Below are positions 36,246 through 48,810 of a DNA stretch of 64,000 nt, piece after piece; within the stretch, counting starts at the first letter, position 1, and every line of letters starts with the position of its first letter. The notes beneath the pieces were generated by a model. It ran no database searches. It had not been told where the DNA came from and saw only the letters and a program-made list of their open reading frames with translations. Source of the DNA: Trogon surrucura (lineage: Eukaryota > Chordata > Aves > Trogoniformes > Trogonidae); contig CM036618.1 of the NCBI GenBank assembly GCA_020746105.1, positions 107,954,622-108,018,621 of the forward strand, written 5' to 3'. Position numbers and translations under genes: made by a program.

Positions 36246-39129
36246 GTAACGTTTCCGCGGTCGCTGTCGGGAACTCACAGAGCCCTGTGCCGCTGGCAGG
36301 GGAAGCTTCTCACCCCACACTCTCCTGGCTGGCCGCAGGATGGGCAGAGGCAAAACCACAGCGGGGAATGAGGTTCGGATCTGGCTCCAAACCTAAGCTG
36401 GGTAGAAGAGGTGCATGTAACAGTATCTTAAAGATTAACATCCACTAGTAACTACCTTGTACCTGGGGAGGGGGTCCCACAGCTCTTGCAAAGGACAGGC
36501 TGCGACTCGGGTTTGATAGAGGAGAAAAGCCTTGGTACCCAGGCAATGGTTTGGGCAGGTGGAAAAAAAATGTAAAAAAAAAAAAAAAAAATCAGCAGAA
36601 AGTGCAGACCTTGCAGGTTTTGGGTCAAGACTCTAGAAAGTTTTCTAATAGGAATCACACCTCTTTGAGGATGTTTCACTCTGCCCTTTTTTTTTTCACT
36701 TTGCCAGGGGAAAATATCAAGAAAGAAATCAGCTGTACAGGCACAATGGTGTCTGTGCAAGGACACTTAGGGCTTGTTTCCCTTTCAAAGCACATACATA
36801 ACACCCTGGGGAGCAAATGAAAGCACTTTTTCGTTGCAAGTGATGCAGTTTCCTGCTTTTGTGGCCAGCATCAAGCACAGAGAGGTGCACAACTTTTGGG
36901 GTTTGCTCAGTTTGAGGTCAAATTATGTAAGAGATTTCTTCCCTCCAAGTTTCAGAGACTAGACATAGGAGAAGAATTAGGGCATTTGCAAGACATTGAT
37001 TCAAGTATGCATTAGAAAAGGTGTTAGTGGCTGTCTCTGGCACAAGGGCTCGATGTACCAGCATGGAAGGGGAGTGTTGTGATGATAATTGTGGACAAAG
37101 TGCGGGGGCTTTTCTTACCAGGATGGCAATGGCAGGCTGTCTATTTTGTTCCCAACATCACAGGCGTGGCAGGAGAAGTCCTCTACTCTGACACCACAAC
37201 ACGCCAGAACCTGATCTTTGACATGGAGGGCAGAATACCTAAAAACAGTGAAGTGACAATGGCTGAACTGAAACTCTTCAAAAAGCCTCTGGACAGGGCA
37301 AACTTGCCTGCCAGGCAGTCACACAGGCCCGTGTCCAATGCCAGAGTCAGCGTGTACTGGGTGCAACGGCAGCACGATGGTACCAACAGGACCTCCTTGA
37401 TAGACTCCAGGTAAGAAAGGGACCTCTCCTGAAGGCAGGACTCTAGTTACAGGGTATGGAACCTCTGAGCCAAGTTCGGGTGTCATGTGATTTTTTCCCT
37501 CCAGTTAGTGTGATGGGTTTACGTCTGTAGAATAAGTCTACATAGATTCTGAATCCAGAATGAGTTCATATTGGGTTAAGACTGCAATATATGATGAAAT
37601 AATCCTTTTCTGTGTCAAATGATGCCATGCACTGCTAGGTCTTCCCCTCTAAACCCCTCCACCTGGTTCACTTCTTTCTCACTCTCTAACTCACGTGGAT
37701 TACTGGCTTCTTGTATTCTTTTCGTTGGCCATTTCATTAGCTGGTTTAAATCAGTAAATTATGCAAAAAAACCCTATCTGATTCTGTAGCCTTGAGCTCT
37801 GTGGAAGTTTTACAACCCTTGAAGGCAAAATGAGACATCAAACCAATTTTATGAGTGAGTAGAAACTTACGGCCCTAATACAGCCAGAACAGGAGTGGCT
37901 GGGAGTGGTAGTGTTTATCAGGCTGTCGTCACTAATACTGAGGCTGCATATAATCCTGCACTGCCATATTTTGGTATTACTATAAATTAATACCTTCGCA
38001 TAACCATGCACAAAGGGTTTTATTTAGGACTTCAGTGTCTGTTAGATCTGCATGCTTCCTTTTGAGGTGTGAGGTAATTGCTGTGGGTGCTTGCCCAGAA
38101 CGCTCAACAAAAATTATTGTGTAATCAGGGCATGTGACATTCTACAGGAAACAAATTATTCTGCTGCAGTAATAGTGCCAGGAGCCCAGGCTTCAGCCGA
38201 TGGGCTTTTCTCTAATGCCAAGCCCTTGTTGTGCAGGCTGGTTCCTATACGCGAGTCGGGCTGGAAGAACTTTGATGTGACTCAGGCTGTGCATTACTGG
38301 CTGCGAAACAAGAGACGGGAGCCAATGTTCCTGGAGGTCTGGATTGAAGGAGAAAGAGTAGGCAGCCATGCCTCAGAAATGGCCAAAGCCGTGCGTTTCA
38401 CTTCTCAGGACCCCAAGGATAAAGCCCTAGGCAAACCTGAACTGGTGCTTTACACCCTCAACTTGGAAGACTACGGGTATGTATAAAACCTAAATCTGTA
38501 CTGTCTCTGGTGAAACTTTGCCCCTGAATTATTGTACTGTGTGTGCCAATCCAGGGCATGCAGCTCCTGCCCTTGCAAGAAAACCACTGTGAAGGGAGGG
38601 GTTAGAGAGTTGCTGTTCAATCACATCTCTCATTTTACCATGTTTGTTGTCTGAGTATTCAAACAAAACACAAGCACGGCCCAAGCCTCACATCTCAGGG
38701 CCCACCTGCGCTGTTAAGAGGGGATTATTTCTCCCACCTTCACGGTTTCCAGTTATGGCATCAGTTCTTGTGTCTCCCTTGTCACACAGAGGCCCTGGGG
38801 ACTGCAAGGAGGAGGGGGTGACAGGGAAGTCCACCTGCTGCCGGCAGAAACACTACATCAACTTCCGCGAGCTCGCCTGGACGCAGCACTGGATCATCGA
38901 GCCGTCAGGGTACCAGGCTTACCGGTGCTCGGGGGGCTGCCTGCAGCCCCCCAACCCACTGCGATGCTTTGGCTACGGAGACCGTGTCTGCGCTGTGGCA
39001 GAGAGCTCCTCGCTCCCCATGATGTACCTGGTCAAGAGAGGCAACCGCACCGAGATCGAAGCGGCCGAGTTTCCCAACATGATCGTTGAGAAGTGCAGCT
39101 GCGTCACGGACGGCATGGCCCTGGTGTGA
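35981..39129 (+). CDS. LEFTY2: LEFTY, secreted Nodal antagonist (TGF-beta superfamily), 4 exons
   Basis: Secreted left-right determination factor: binds Nodal and its EGF-CFC co-receptors, blocking activin-receptor signalling and enforcing the midline barrier. Exons 35981-36245, 37164-37410, 38237-38476, 38790-39129; all GT/AG, phases 1, 2, 2; 363 residues (human 366). Signal peptide: hydrophobic core about 8-20 (LCVLCLVITVPAF). The prodomain holds KQLGLSEVP and VIPDHV. A furin-type site RVKR lies at 68-71. NRTSLIDSR and SGWKNFDVTQAV are conserved family motifs. The ligand domain begins at exon 4 with CC at 267-268, CSGGC, a SLPM motif and terminal KCSC (352-355). As in all Lefty proteins, the long alpha-helix and the cysteine for the interchain disulfide are missing, so it acts as a monomer. 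The ATG at 35981 is chosen because the signal peptide starts there and the TATA box fits. The family match is certain; the number in the symbol is convention, since birds appear to have one LEFTY. Confidence 0.96.
37164..37410 (+). CDS. LEFTY2: LEFTY exon 2
   Basis: Begins GVAGEVLY after acceptor CAACATCACAG; ends NRTSLIDS plus two bases of Arg at donor GTAAGA. Confidence 0.95.
38237..38476 (+). CDS. LEFTY2: LEFTY exon 3
   Basis: Begins LVPIRESGWKNFDVTQAV after acceptor TTGTTGTGCAG; ends LYTLNLEDYG at donor GTATGT. Confidence 0.95.
38790..39129 (+). CDS. LEFTY2: LEFTY exon 4 (ligand domain and stop)
   Basis: Acceptor TTGTCACACAG. Encodes GPGDC..., the cysteine-knot domain and the terminal VTDGMALV before TGA at 39127-39129. 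Clearly more GC-rich than its flanks. Confidence 0.96.
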
Positions 39130-39605
39130 GACACAGGCAGACAGCTGGGGGTGTCACCGAGTCCCCCTGTTCCCCACAGCCCTGCCTAGAGCCACCCCAG
39201 TCCCCAGCCCTGGGGCTGGTGGTAAAGGTCCAGGGGTACCCAGATACCCACCCACAAGGGCTGGCAGCGGCTGGGGCTCTCCAGCTATGCTGCAGAGAAC
39301 GGGCACTTAAAGGCAGTGTCTGTGTGGATGGGCTCAGAGGAGCATCCGTCTTCATGTGTACCTATGTGAGGGGTGCCTATAGAGCCTAACGCTCCTTGGG
39401 GCTCCCTTGATGCTAACCAGATGTTGTGGAATTTGATGGAGCTTCATCCAATTCATTTCAGACCCCTCCCCGGAGTATTGCAAACAGGCCAAGGAGGAAC
39501 GATCATAACCAGGTGAAGAAGTAATACGTGGGTTCAGCTTTTCATTCTTAGATTCCCAGTTTAGGTCCTTGTCTGACCAAGTTTTGTTTTGGAGAGCAGA
39601 AGCAC

Positions 39606-39800
39606 TTACATGTGTATATTGTATACACAGACACATGCAGACCTGTACATATATACTATATGAATATATGTATGTATTGTCTACATACATATTGCATATA
39701 TACATATTGTCTACATGCATACATATATGTACATAAAATATTGTCTAGAGCTGAAAGAAACGTATATATGTGTGTATGTACCTTATGCGTATATACACAT
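39606..39800. repeat. Alternating purine-pyrimidine (TA/CA) low-complexity tract
   Basis: Long run of ATATAC/ACATAT steps with imperfect repeats of ATTGTCTACATGCATA-like units near 39677-39745. Lies in the LEFTY 3' UTR, ending at the first poly(A) signal. Confidence 0.85.
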
Positions 39801-39801
39801 A

Positions 39802-39807
39802 AATAAA
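39802..39807 (+). terminator. LEFTY2: Poly(A) signal, LEFTY proximal
   Basis: AATAAA about 670 bases after the stop codon, directly after the TA-rich tract. Confidence 0.6.
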
Positions 39808-40033
39808 ATATTACGTGGAAATCAAAGGATTATATTTTTGGCCTGTGCACCATGGGCTTAGCACAGTTTTAGGCAGAATTAAGAGTCCTGAAGTCAATGG
39901 GACTGTTAGGACTTAGGTTTGCTTGCACGAGTAACAGTTTGTAGAATCAGACCCTTATTTTTCTGGTTGTGTTACAGTTATTTCAACTTAAGGATGTTTC
40001 CCAGGTCTTGTGTGTTTCCAAACTCAAGGATAC

Positions 40034-40039
40034 AATAAA
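40034..40039 (+). terminator. LEFTY2: Poly(A) signal, LEFTY distal
   Basis: AATAAA about 230 bases past the first signal; alternative 3' end possible. Confidence 0.45.
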
Positions 40040-40060
40040 ATACAATTATTAAAGTAGCCA

Positions 40061-43000
40061 CGTGTTTGCTTATATTTATTCTTAGGTCTAAAAGCCGAGG
40101 GAAAAAAAATGGACATATTTCTGAATGTATCATAGAGGCTATAAACATACACACAGTAACAGCTCTGCTTGGTTACCTGTGTGATCCTGCTGCTTCTGGT
40201 AAAGCTTAGCTACTCAGGCAGGGACAACGACTGGGCTGAATTTGCAGGTGGAGCAGAGCTCACACTACCAGTACTTCTCCCTGAGCTGCTGCCAAGTTTA
40301 AGCCAACACTTTCTTAAAGAGGAAACCTAGAAACTTATCTGACAGGCAAGAGGTAATGCTCTCTGTGTGAGCTGCAGCTACAGCACCGGGATCTGCAGGC
40401 AATCAGCTGGAGCTGTAATGCAGAAAGAGATGAGCTGCCTCCCATCTTTTCCCATGTGAAGAGTTTTAACCCTGACCTTTCCTTATGGACGACCTACCAA
40501 CACCCCCGCTGGAGAAATGCAATGATAATGTGGTTTTATCCCTTTTTGAACTGTACTGAGCTGTTGGCCAGCATATTACCAAAGGTAATGATATCCACAC
40601 TTCATGTCAGACTCCTCTCCTTGGTTCGTAATCTGCTGAGATATCAGTGGCTCTGGGGACAAAGTGGCCACTGTTGTCCCTCTCTGTAGGATGTGGTCCC
40701 CAAGGCTCTGGCTGTACTGCTGCCGGTGGGAGGGACTCTGAAATGAGTTTGTCTGGCCAGACAGGGAGGCCATGGGCGAGGTGAAAAGTGGGACCTTTTG
40801 GACTGTGTGGTCCATTTGGGTCATTCATCAGGAAGACTGAGATGTCATGTGTCTCTGCTGCCCTGCAGGACCTCGGGTCTGAGGTCACCCAGGCATCACC
40901 GCTGCCATCTCCCTGGCCCGTGGGTAGGCTGGCACCTTTTGCTTGTGTAAACACCTGTGGCAAAATAAGAGCTTTATAAGGGGAGAAAAAAAGGCAGAAG
41001 CGCAGACTCACTTGTTACCAGTGCTGGGCTACAGCACTGTGAGTTACTGGAATCGGAACTGGATGAGCCAATCGATCTCTGGCCATTTCCTTCTCATGAC
41101 TATGTAGCGTCTATCCTAACGACACTGGCATTCAGCCCCAGTTCCTCTCTACTCGGCTGGGGCAGGGCATAGCCTGAAGGCCCTGAGCTCAGCTATCACC
41201 ATAAAGAACAAAGCCGACGATTTATCCTGGGGAAGAAAGTGTTTGAGCTGGTTCCTGCCTGAGAATGAAGAGCTTTAACTCTGGCTTCTCTCCAGCCTTC
41301 AGCGCTTGGACTCCAGACATCCCCCCCCAGGCCTAGGAGAAATCCCACCCCGTGCAGTCCGGGCCAGGCTGCGGCAGGAAGCGAGGAGCAGCGTCACGGC
41401 GGGGATCTGGGACAAGGACTGAGCCCTCTTCTGCTCCCCTCCACCAAGATCCTGCACCACGTCCAGCTCCCCTTTGCTCTGGTGTCCTGTGGACGCAAGG
41501 TACGTAAAAGCAAGCGGTGGGTCCGTGTGGATGCGTGTGACAGCTGAGGGAGATGAGGAGGGGGAGGTAGTGGCCAAGGACACCTGGTGATACTGTGGGG
41601 AGAACTGTGGGTATTGCAGCACAGGTTTGTGGCACAAATCTGTGGGTGATCAAGCCCTGCCAGCCCTGCCGCTAGCATGGATAATTGTTTATTGCTCGGA
41701 GAGCCACACTGATGTCACAGGACATCCCTCTTCAGGCCCACCACTCCTCTGCGCCCTCGTGCCCAGTGTGTGGTCCTGTCCAGGGCTGTGCTCAGAGGTC
41801 CTGTCCAGGTCTGTGGAAGAGGTGATTTGTAGAAAGCTGTAAGTGTATGCAGCCTGCCTGGGCACCACTAACCCCCATGTCTGACGTCTGATGTCCCAAG
41901 CGATTTGTGCCCGCAGTCTGTACCCCCAGTTCCTTCCTAGCAGCTGCATAGGGGTCCTCCTGGGGACTCCCTCCTACCCTGACTCTGTGCACAGCATCAC
42001 CACCATCAGTTAAAAGTGGCTGAAAAATTTTCTTCATTAAAAATTAACCAGTTGTGCTATTGTCTCACCGTGATGGATGCCACACCTAGTTTTTAACCCG
42101 CATTTGGACTGAAACTCCATGCTTTTGTGAGGGCACGACATTGCTCCTCAAACTCCAGCTGGCTCAGAGGTTGAGCTGATGTGGGGAAGGCTCCAGAGTT
42201 TTCTACAAACTCCTAGGCAGAAGGCTGTGAATGAAATACTACCACACCTGGGACTTTTTCAAACATCAACCCGTGCTGTGGGAGATCATCTCCCAGCCTG
42301 TCATCTTCAATCCAGGCAGCATTTTGCTGTGATACCTTCTGTGTGCTACCTCACTTATTTCGGTACAACTTGTAACGCATGCAAAAGCTGTTAAGCTGTC
42401 ATGTTATCCTTTCCATCTGAGCAGCACCACAGTCTGTGGGGAAAGGCAAAATATCTTATGTACCTGGCAGCAGCATGGTTCATTTATGCTGTGCTGTAAA
42501 AAAAAAAAAAAAAAAAAAGGAGAGCAGTGCAGCAGTGCAGAAACTATTTCAAAAATGTAAAGGTGTTTTAAAGTGAGACCAGCGTTAAAACATTGGGCAT
42601 TCTGCAGCATCATGGAAAGCATAGAGCACTGGTGTGCTGCAAAAGGAGAAGGAGGCGTGTGCTGTTCACATTAAGAGCTTCAACAGCCCTGTTAGTCCCA
42701 CACTTGAAGTTAAGATCTTGTGTAAGTGTTTGCAGTGGCAGCGTGTCTGAGTTAAAGCTTATCCTGAGTGTCTGACCTGCCTTCCTGGCACTGCTCACAA
42801 GGTGATACAGGAGGTCCTGCAATACTTAATGGAGCTGGGCGTGGGGAAATCTATTGGTCTTATTGGCTTTTGTTATGAAAGAGGCTAAGGCAGGACAGGA
42901 GCACTTTTTTTCTCTGTTATCATTAAATTTTCTGAGAGATAACATTTTTTTTAAGCCATATTTAACACCACTGCTAGCATTTTTAAGGCATGTTTAACAC

Positions 43001-43512
43001 CACTGCCCTTTCTGATCCTTCCACCGTTGCATTTGAACCAAGGCTGCTCTCCCATTTTCTTTCAAAATCTATGAGAAGTTGCAGCTTTACCCTGCTGGCG
43101 AGACCTTATTTCCTCTCCCTCTTTTCTTTTTTTCCCCTTTGCATTTCACAAACTCCTACCGAGAGTGTCTGACACTTTGCCTTTCACGGCAGCCTTCTAA
43201 TTGCCCGGGTAAGTGCAAAGTCAGATGCCCAATCCACATCCTGACAAAGGTGATAATCAGGGGAGCTCCTCCAGCTTTGGCTGGGAACAGCTGGAGTCTG
43301 AAAAAGGGGAACCCAGGGCAAACAGAAGGGGGGAGGTGGACATCCCAGAGGACTTTGATATTTTTAGAGGAGCCTCCTAACAGCCTCAAAATCTCCTGGT
43401 TTCTGTCGTTAATCTAGCTTGAAGTTAGGTCTCGTGCAAAGTGCTTCATTTGCAGCCAGGACCTGATCTCCTCCATCCACTCCTGGAGCAGGTGTGGGAG
43501 ATCAGTCTGCAT
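40061..43512. other. Intergenic region downstream of LEFTY
   Basis: No gene recognised. Moderately GC-rich around 41300-41500 without a convincing exon. An A-run of about 20 at 42499-42518 is seen. No PYCR2 sequence found. Confidence 0.55.
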
Positions 43513-43696
43513 AATCATAGAATCATAGAATGGCCTAGGCTGGAAGCGACCTTGGAGATCATTTTAATCCAACCTCCCTGTCATGGGCAGGGATGCCTCT
43601 CAACTAGATCAGGCAACACATGAGGACCAAATAAAAATTGAACCTGTGACCTTTGGTATTTCAGCACCACACTCAACCGAGTGAGCTAAACCAGCC
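43513..43696 (-). mobile_element. TguSINE1-like SINE (tRNA-Ile head, CR1 tail)
   Basis: On the minus strand it starts GGCTGGTTTAGCTCACTCGG (A box), continues GTGTGGTGC and GGTCACAGGTTCAA (B box), as in tRNA-Ile, then after a short linker passes into the CR1 3' end (CCCTGCCCATGACAGGGAGG, then ATTCTATGATTCTATGATT). The anticodon loop has decayed, so it is not a functional tRNA. The fusion of a tRNA-Ile head with a CR1 tail is the TguSINE1 structure known from passerine birds. The element appears full length. Confidence 0.85.
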
Positions 43697-46600
43697 CTCA
43701 ATGTTTCAGAATAAAACAGAATAAAAGGCTAATCACAACTCCTGCCTTCTGGCCTACACTCAAGGGGTACACGTGCACTCCAGAGATGTGTGAATGCTGC
43801 GATTTCCTACAGTTAAATCAGCAGGTATGGAACAGACAAGAAACAGTTTTTAACCACGGCAGGAAATAGTTATCTGGAGATACCAGACACTAGAGTGTCA
43901 TGTCATTAGTCCACAGCTCTCAGTATCCTTTTGCCAATTGCTGAATCAGTTTCTTGTCCTCTTTAGAGCTCCACGTTTTATGCAATTCCCGATTCCTTGT
44001 GCTTGCTCGGAGACACACTGGCAAACACAGCGGGAAGAAGCAGGACATGAAGCAGATGCCTTCAGGCCATCACCATGCTTCCCAAGCAGGTGGAGCTGCT
44101 GGGTCTAAATCCAGACCTTCCATCTCGGGTGGTGTGAGCCCTTGCGCAGTGCTGGAGGGCATTAGTGCCTGCTCAGCCCCTCCTTGACAGCTGGAGGAGG
44201 TCAGAGGAGTTGTCACCTCCCCACCTTCAGGTGCCATTAGGTATGTTAATCTGTGAAGCCACCTTAATTGCTCAGTTACAACTGAAAGCAAAGCCAGCTG
44301 TGAGGTAGCTGTGTTAACTGGCTAAAGTACAATCTTGAACGTCTTCAGTTAAATGTGTTGGGAGGGACCTTTGAGAATTAAAAATACCACCTTCCTGAGA
44401 ATGGGCATCGCTGCAAACCTTTAAAATGTCAACACTCTCCAGAAAATAAAGCTTTGGACAAGACTGAATTTCAAGGGAATCAAAAATTGTTAACTTTTGG
44501 CTGTTGCTGGAACAGGCAGAATGATATAAGTATGTCCTGATATCCTTTATCTGCAGCAGCACCATGTGCCTTTGCACCACAGAGCAGTGCCAGGGCCTCC
44601 CTCTGCTCTGGTGTTTTGTTTGAAGGGCTGAGGGTTTCACCGTTCCACCAGCACTGCTGAAAGTGGATGTGTCCTCCGCCGTCAGTTCAGTGCCACCTAC
44701 AGTAGCAAGCGCAGAAGCTGTCAGACTCGGGAAAACCAAAGGAAGAAATTCCTGCACGGTCGAGCAAAGTGGAGTTTAGGTCAAAACACTGAAGTGGGGC
44801 TTTTTAGTAACTTATTTGTTTGTCTATGTTGCAGAGGAGCAGCGTAGGCAAGGAAAACTCGAATGAAGCCTTTTCGGTTGAAGGCTGGCAGCTGCTGCTG
44901 TGTCTGCTGGTGATAATCTTTCTAAATTTCCACAAGTTATTTCTCTCTGTGACCTGCCCTGTTACTTGCTAATTTTTATGTATTACATGCATGTACCTAT
45001 ATTTCTTTCCAGGGTATAGATGGATCTCTGGCAGGTTTGTGCCAGTGTTTTCACTAATTAATTTTTTCTCAGTCGGTAATTCTGAAAATGCAAAAGAAAC
45101 AGGAAGCAGTGCTCTAGGTCTTCTAGATGTTTGAAATAGATGCATTTAAAATGATACTTCAGAAGAACTCTGTAAGACACAATACTTGCTTGTTGGGGAA
45201 GTGTTTGCATGAGTGTGAACCTTTTCTCTGGAAAGATGACTAGAAAGACCACCTCTATTCTGAGGCTATTATGTCCTATGGAAATGGCTCGTACTACAGT
45301 GGGGTTGTTTCAGCATATTCTTTTTTTTTAACTGGTATTTGTTGACATCTTTCTTTACTTGCCCAAATTCTTAAGAAAGCTTCAAACACTTCACCAGCTT
45401 GTTTCTCTTCTGTTGAAGGATCAGTCCAAATCCGGTTTGTTATCCAGCTATTTTCTGAAGGACGCCCTACAGACACGTGAAAGCCCAGCCTTACCCGTGA
45501 GTGACCATAGGGCTCTCCAGACACGGGATTGCTCTAGGCTGAGGAAAATGGCTAACCTTTTATAGGGGCACATCCCAGAGCAAGTGCTTGTTCCCGTTCA
45601 GCTCAGAAGGATCTAAACAATTTGCAAATAAATTTGCCAAAGTGTGGAGCTGGTTTCAGGTACGTCTAAGCTGGTGTCCCCTTAACACAGGGTATTTATT
45701 TTAATTCTGGCACTACTGAAGACACAATTGATCAATAAATCTGCTGGTAAAAAAACAGTACTACTGCTGGTTTAAAAATATTACAGTTCTCGTTCATCAA
45801 CCAGTTGTTATTCTCTCCCCTATGTAATGCTACTTTGGTTGTGCTGGCACAAATTTAGAGCCGCATCATATGTCCCTTCAGGGACATGATCTGGCTTAAT
45901 GAAGAACTCACAACAAGAAGAAAAGGCAACAGGTGATGCATGGGATAGTCTTGTAAACGACTGTCTAGATGTGACTGAAGCAAGAGCGCAACTACAGTGA
46001 GGGAAAATAACTGTGGCAAGAGTTGTTGCCAAAACACATCATCAAACCAGCCCATTCTCTTTTGGCCCACGCTGTCCTTGCTGTACTAGGGCACAGCACG
46101 AGTGTGTTCACAGAGCTGACGGCTCTCCTGACCCAAGCGATGTGTGTGTGTGAGTGGGCTGCAAGTACACCCAAGGCTTCGTACACAAGTGGGACTGCTG
46201 CCAGTGTGCAACGTTCCTGGACAAAACACTGACTCCAGCAAAAATTTGTGGTGTTGAGGTGACCTCCCAAGTACCCTCCATTCCAGTTTCTTAAGGAAAT
46301 ATAGTGAACAAAACTGTTTCCTTTTTACCCAAGATCTGTCTGACCTGTCACAACCCCCATGAGATGTGATTTGCAGCCTCAATGTCTCTTCTCCTCCCTC
46401 TCCTTTTTTTTTCCCAAGTTTTGCGAAACTCCTTTATAGATTAAAATATGAGATGTCAAGTCCTTTACTGTCACCAAACGTCTTACCCACTGTATAATTT
46501 GCTGCTTGTAAGTCACTGCTTACCATATAACCCAGATTTTACTAATGATAACCTGCAAAATGGTAAAATTCATTACTTTTGGATCCCAGACGCAGGTAAA

Positions 46601-48594
46601 TAAAGAACACTTTAATGTGCTTTAACAATTTAGCCCCCAAGGATCCTGATTTGTTTTCAGAACACCATGTCAAGTGGATCCACAAGCGCTGGGTCTGTGT
46701 GTGACAGCATAATTACCACCACTACAAATACCTGCCCATCCTTAACAACCCGTGGTGCTAATGAAACTTATCTCAGGGATGTGAATTTAGAACTTGGGGA
46801 TACTCAGCTGAAAGGATACTAAGGGCTTTGATTTAACCACATCAAATATGCTTTCAAATTTGTTAAAGTCTCAAATCTGTGTTGTGCGGAGAAAAACTAA
46901 AGTATGTGCAGTGTTTTTGACTTGCTGCTGCATCAGACATTAATTCCACGCTTCCCAATTTTCACTCCTATCCTCGGTAGGGCAGGATCTGTGCAGAACA
47001 CCAGAGCTGCCTCCCGGCTGGCTGCCGAGGGTGGTGGGGGCATGTGAGGAGAGGGACAGGGCCCTGCAGCGACACCTGCCGACATCAGGACGCCCCCCCC
47101 CACGCTGAGGAGGGGACACACTCCCCTACCCCAAACCTGCTGCACGGCAGTGAGCCTTCCAACGTCATTTTATGTGCTTGGGAAGGTCCCGTAGGTGTGG
47201 GAAGGGTGAGCGGTCAGGTTAGCCAGCATTTTGGAACGGCTGCCCCAACACTACTGATCTAACACCTTGTCTGTAGAGTTTGTCAAGAATAAACCCTTGA
47301 GCTTTAACACCCTCTTTTAATCCAAAACTTCCAAGCATGAACAAACAGCTTCTGAGGAGAGAGGTAGTGAGATTGCAAAACTGAAATACCAGATACAAAC
47401 TGCTCATGCCAGAAACAAGTATTATGTGAGTGAACTGATTTCATGGCATTGGAAGCCCATTTCCTACCAGTATTGCAACTCGCAACTGAACTGTATGAGC
47501 CAAACTTAAAACAGATAAAATGGATGGTATGATGTCGGAATAGGAGAGAGGAAATTTTTAATTTCTCAATCTGACGAACAGAGCATAAACATAATATTCT
47601 GCAGCACATGGTGGTAAAATCTGAAATCCGAGGCATCAAACTAAATACCTTTTAAAAGAGAGAAGTGGCCGCTGCACCGTCAGTCACGTGAACGTGCGCA
47701 CGGGGCCCTTAACACTGCACAGGATAACTCCCAGCACTGAGATTGCAGGCACCGCTCTAGGATAAAGTACCACCACTGCAGATATTAAAGTCCTTGGGAG
47801 ATTGTTTCATCATTTTTACCATAAAAAATAATTTAAAAAAACCATATCCTATATTTCCCATTCAGCTTCAGATGATCACTTTGTATCTTACCAACCTTCA
47901 GCAGGCAGCAAGTATACTTTATTCTTTTTAACTTCTTAAGAAGGCAATTCTCTTTTCCCTCACTCAGATACTTTTCAAAAGCAAAATAAGTAAATACCTT
48001 TATTTAACTTCTTAAAAGGAATACTTACAGTCATTAATAATTTACATCATACTGATACCTGACATGCCACAGAAACTCAGAGAATAGCATATTTATTTAT
48101 ACTGACTTCATTCATACAAAACCATTCTTTTTATATAAAGAAATTTCAGCTTTTAAGCCTGGATCCTAAGTTCATGTTTCTCATTTGACAGCTGTGTAAC
48201 TGTGTTAACTGAAATACACACTAAAGAGATTCAATATAAAGCTAGAAAAGATTGATAGTTTTCCTAAATTAGGTGATGACAGTGTCATACATGTTTCCAG
48301 AAAACATTCAGGCTATTTCTTTCCATGAACAGAGTTTCTTGTACCTGTTGCATGAGTATTTGTTTTAACCATTTGTAAAGCTTATTAAAAGATAATAGTT
48401 TACTCCTTTAACATTGAACATATTGAACTCATAACTATCTAGCAACTTACTCTGTGTAACACTAATTGAACTTGAATAAGCATAGAAACAAAAACTATCC
48501 AGGGATGGTGAAGAATTATACATGGCAGTTCAGAATGACAACAGAATAAGAAAGATATAAAAAAGCACATAGATACGAAATTTATTTCTTTTAA
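43697..48594. other. Intergenic region between LEFTY and SDE2
   Basis: No gene recognised. The 3' UTR of SDE2 probably occupies its right end; candidate poly(A) signals (TTTATT on the plus strand) occur at 48581-48586, 48092-48097 and 47999-48004, and I cannot choose between them. Confidence 0.55.
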
Positions 48595-48810
48595 TCACTT
48601 TTTTTTCCCTTTAGAGGGCTTTGCAAATAGAGCAGGATCGATCTGGTCTCTAGACAGACCTCTCACTGAAAAAAGCCTTGTTGCTCTTTCCTTTAAAGTG
48701 CCTCCACATTTCAGTCCTAAAGACATCAACTGCATCTTCAGTCTATCTAAACCCAGGGCCTCCATTTCAGCAGCAGAGTTGAATGCCAGCAGGTCTATTG
48801 GTTCCACCTC
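48595..48810 (-). CDS. SDE2: SDE2 exon 7 (SAP domain and stop)
   Basis: [20 protein letters not shown] through the SAP core to SKGKKK and TGA at 48597-48595. Acceptor TTTGCAG. A C-rich tract of the transcript (48861-48880) lies about 50 bases upstream. Confidence 0.96.
   Translation of the reverse strand, partial: EVEPIDLLAFNSAAEMEALGLDRLKMQLMSLGLKCGGTLKERATRLFSVRGLSRDQIDPALFAKPSKGKKK

Larger units (their letters stand above)
39130..40060 (+). other. LEFTY2: LEFTY 3' UTR
   Basis: Follows the stop and extends to one of two AATAAA signals. It contains the TA/CA-rich repeat tract at 39606-39800. Confidence 0.65.

Noticed and set aside
35741-36448. Single 235-codon frame covering LEFTY exon 1
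   Set aside because: It extends upstream through the TATA box and downstream through the intron 1 donor. The real start is the signal-peptide ATG at 35981 and the exon stops at 36245.
43231-43238. Further AATCCACA sites (also 11442-11449)
   Set aside because: Isolated matches at the frequency expected by chance, not clustered.
43617-43696. tRNA-Ile gene on the minus strand
   Set aside because: The A and B boxes are recognisable but the anticodon loop and acceptor stem have decayed, and it runs straight into a CR1 tail. It is a SINE head.
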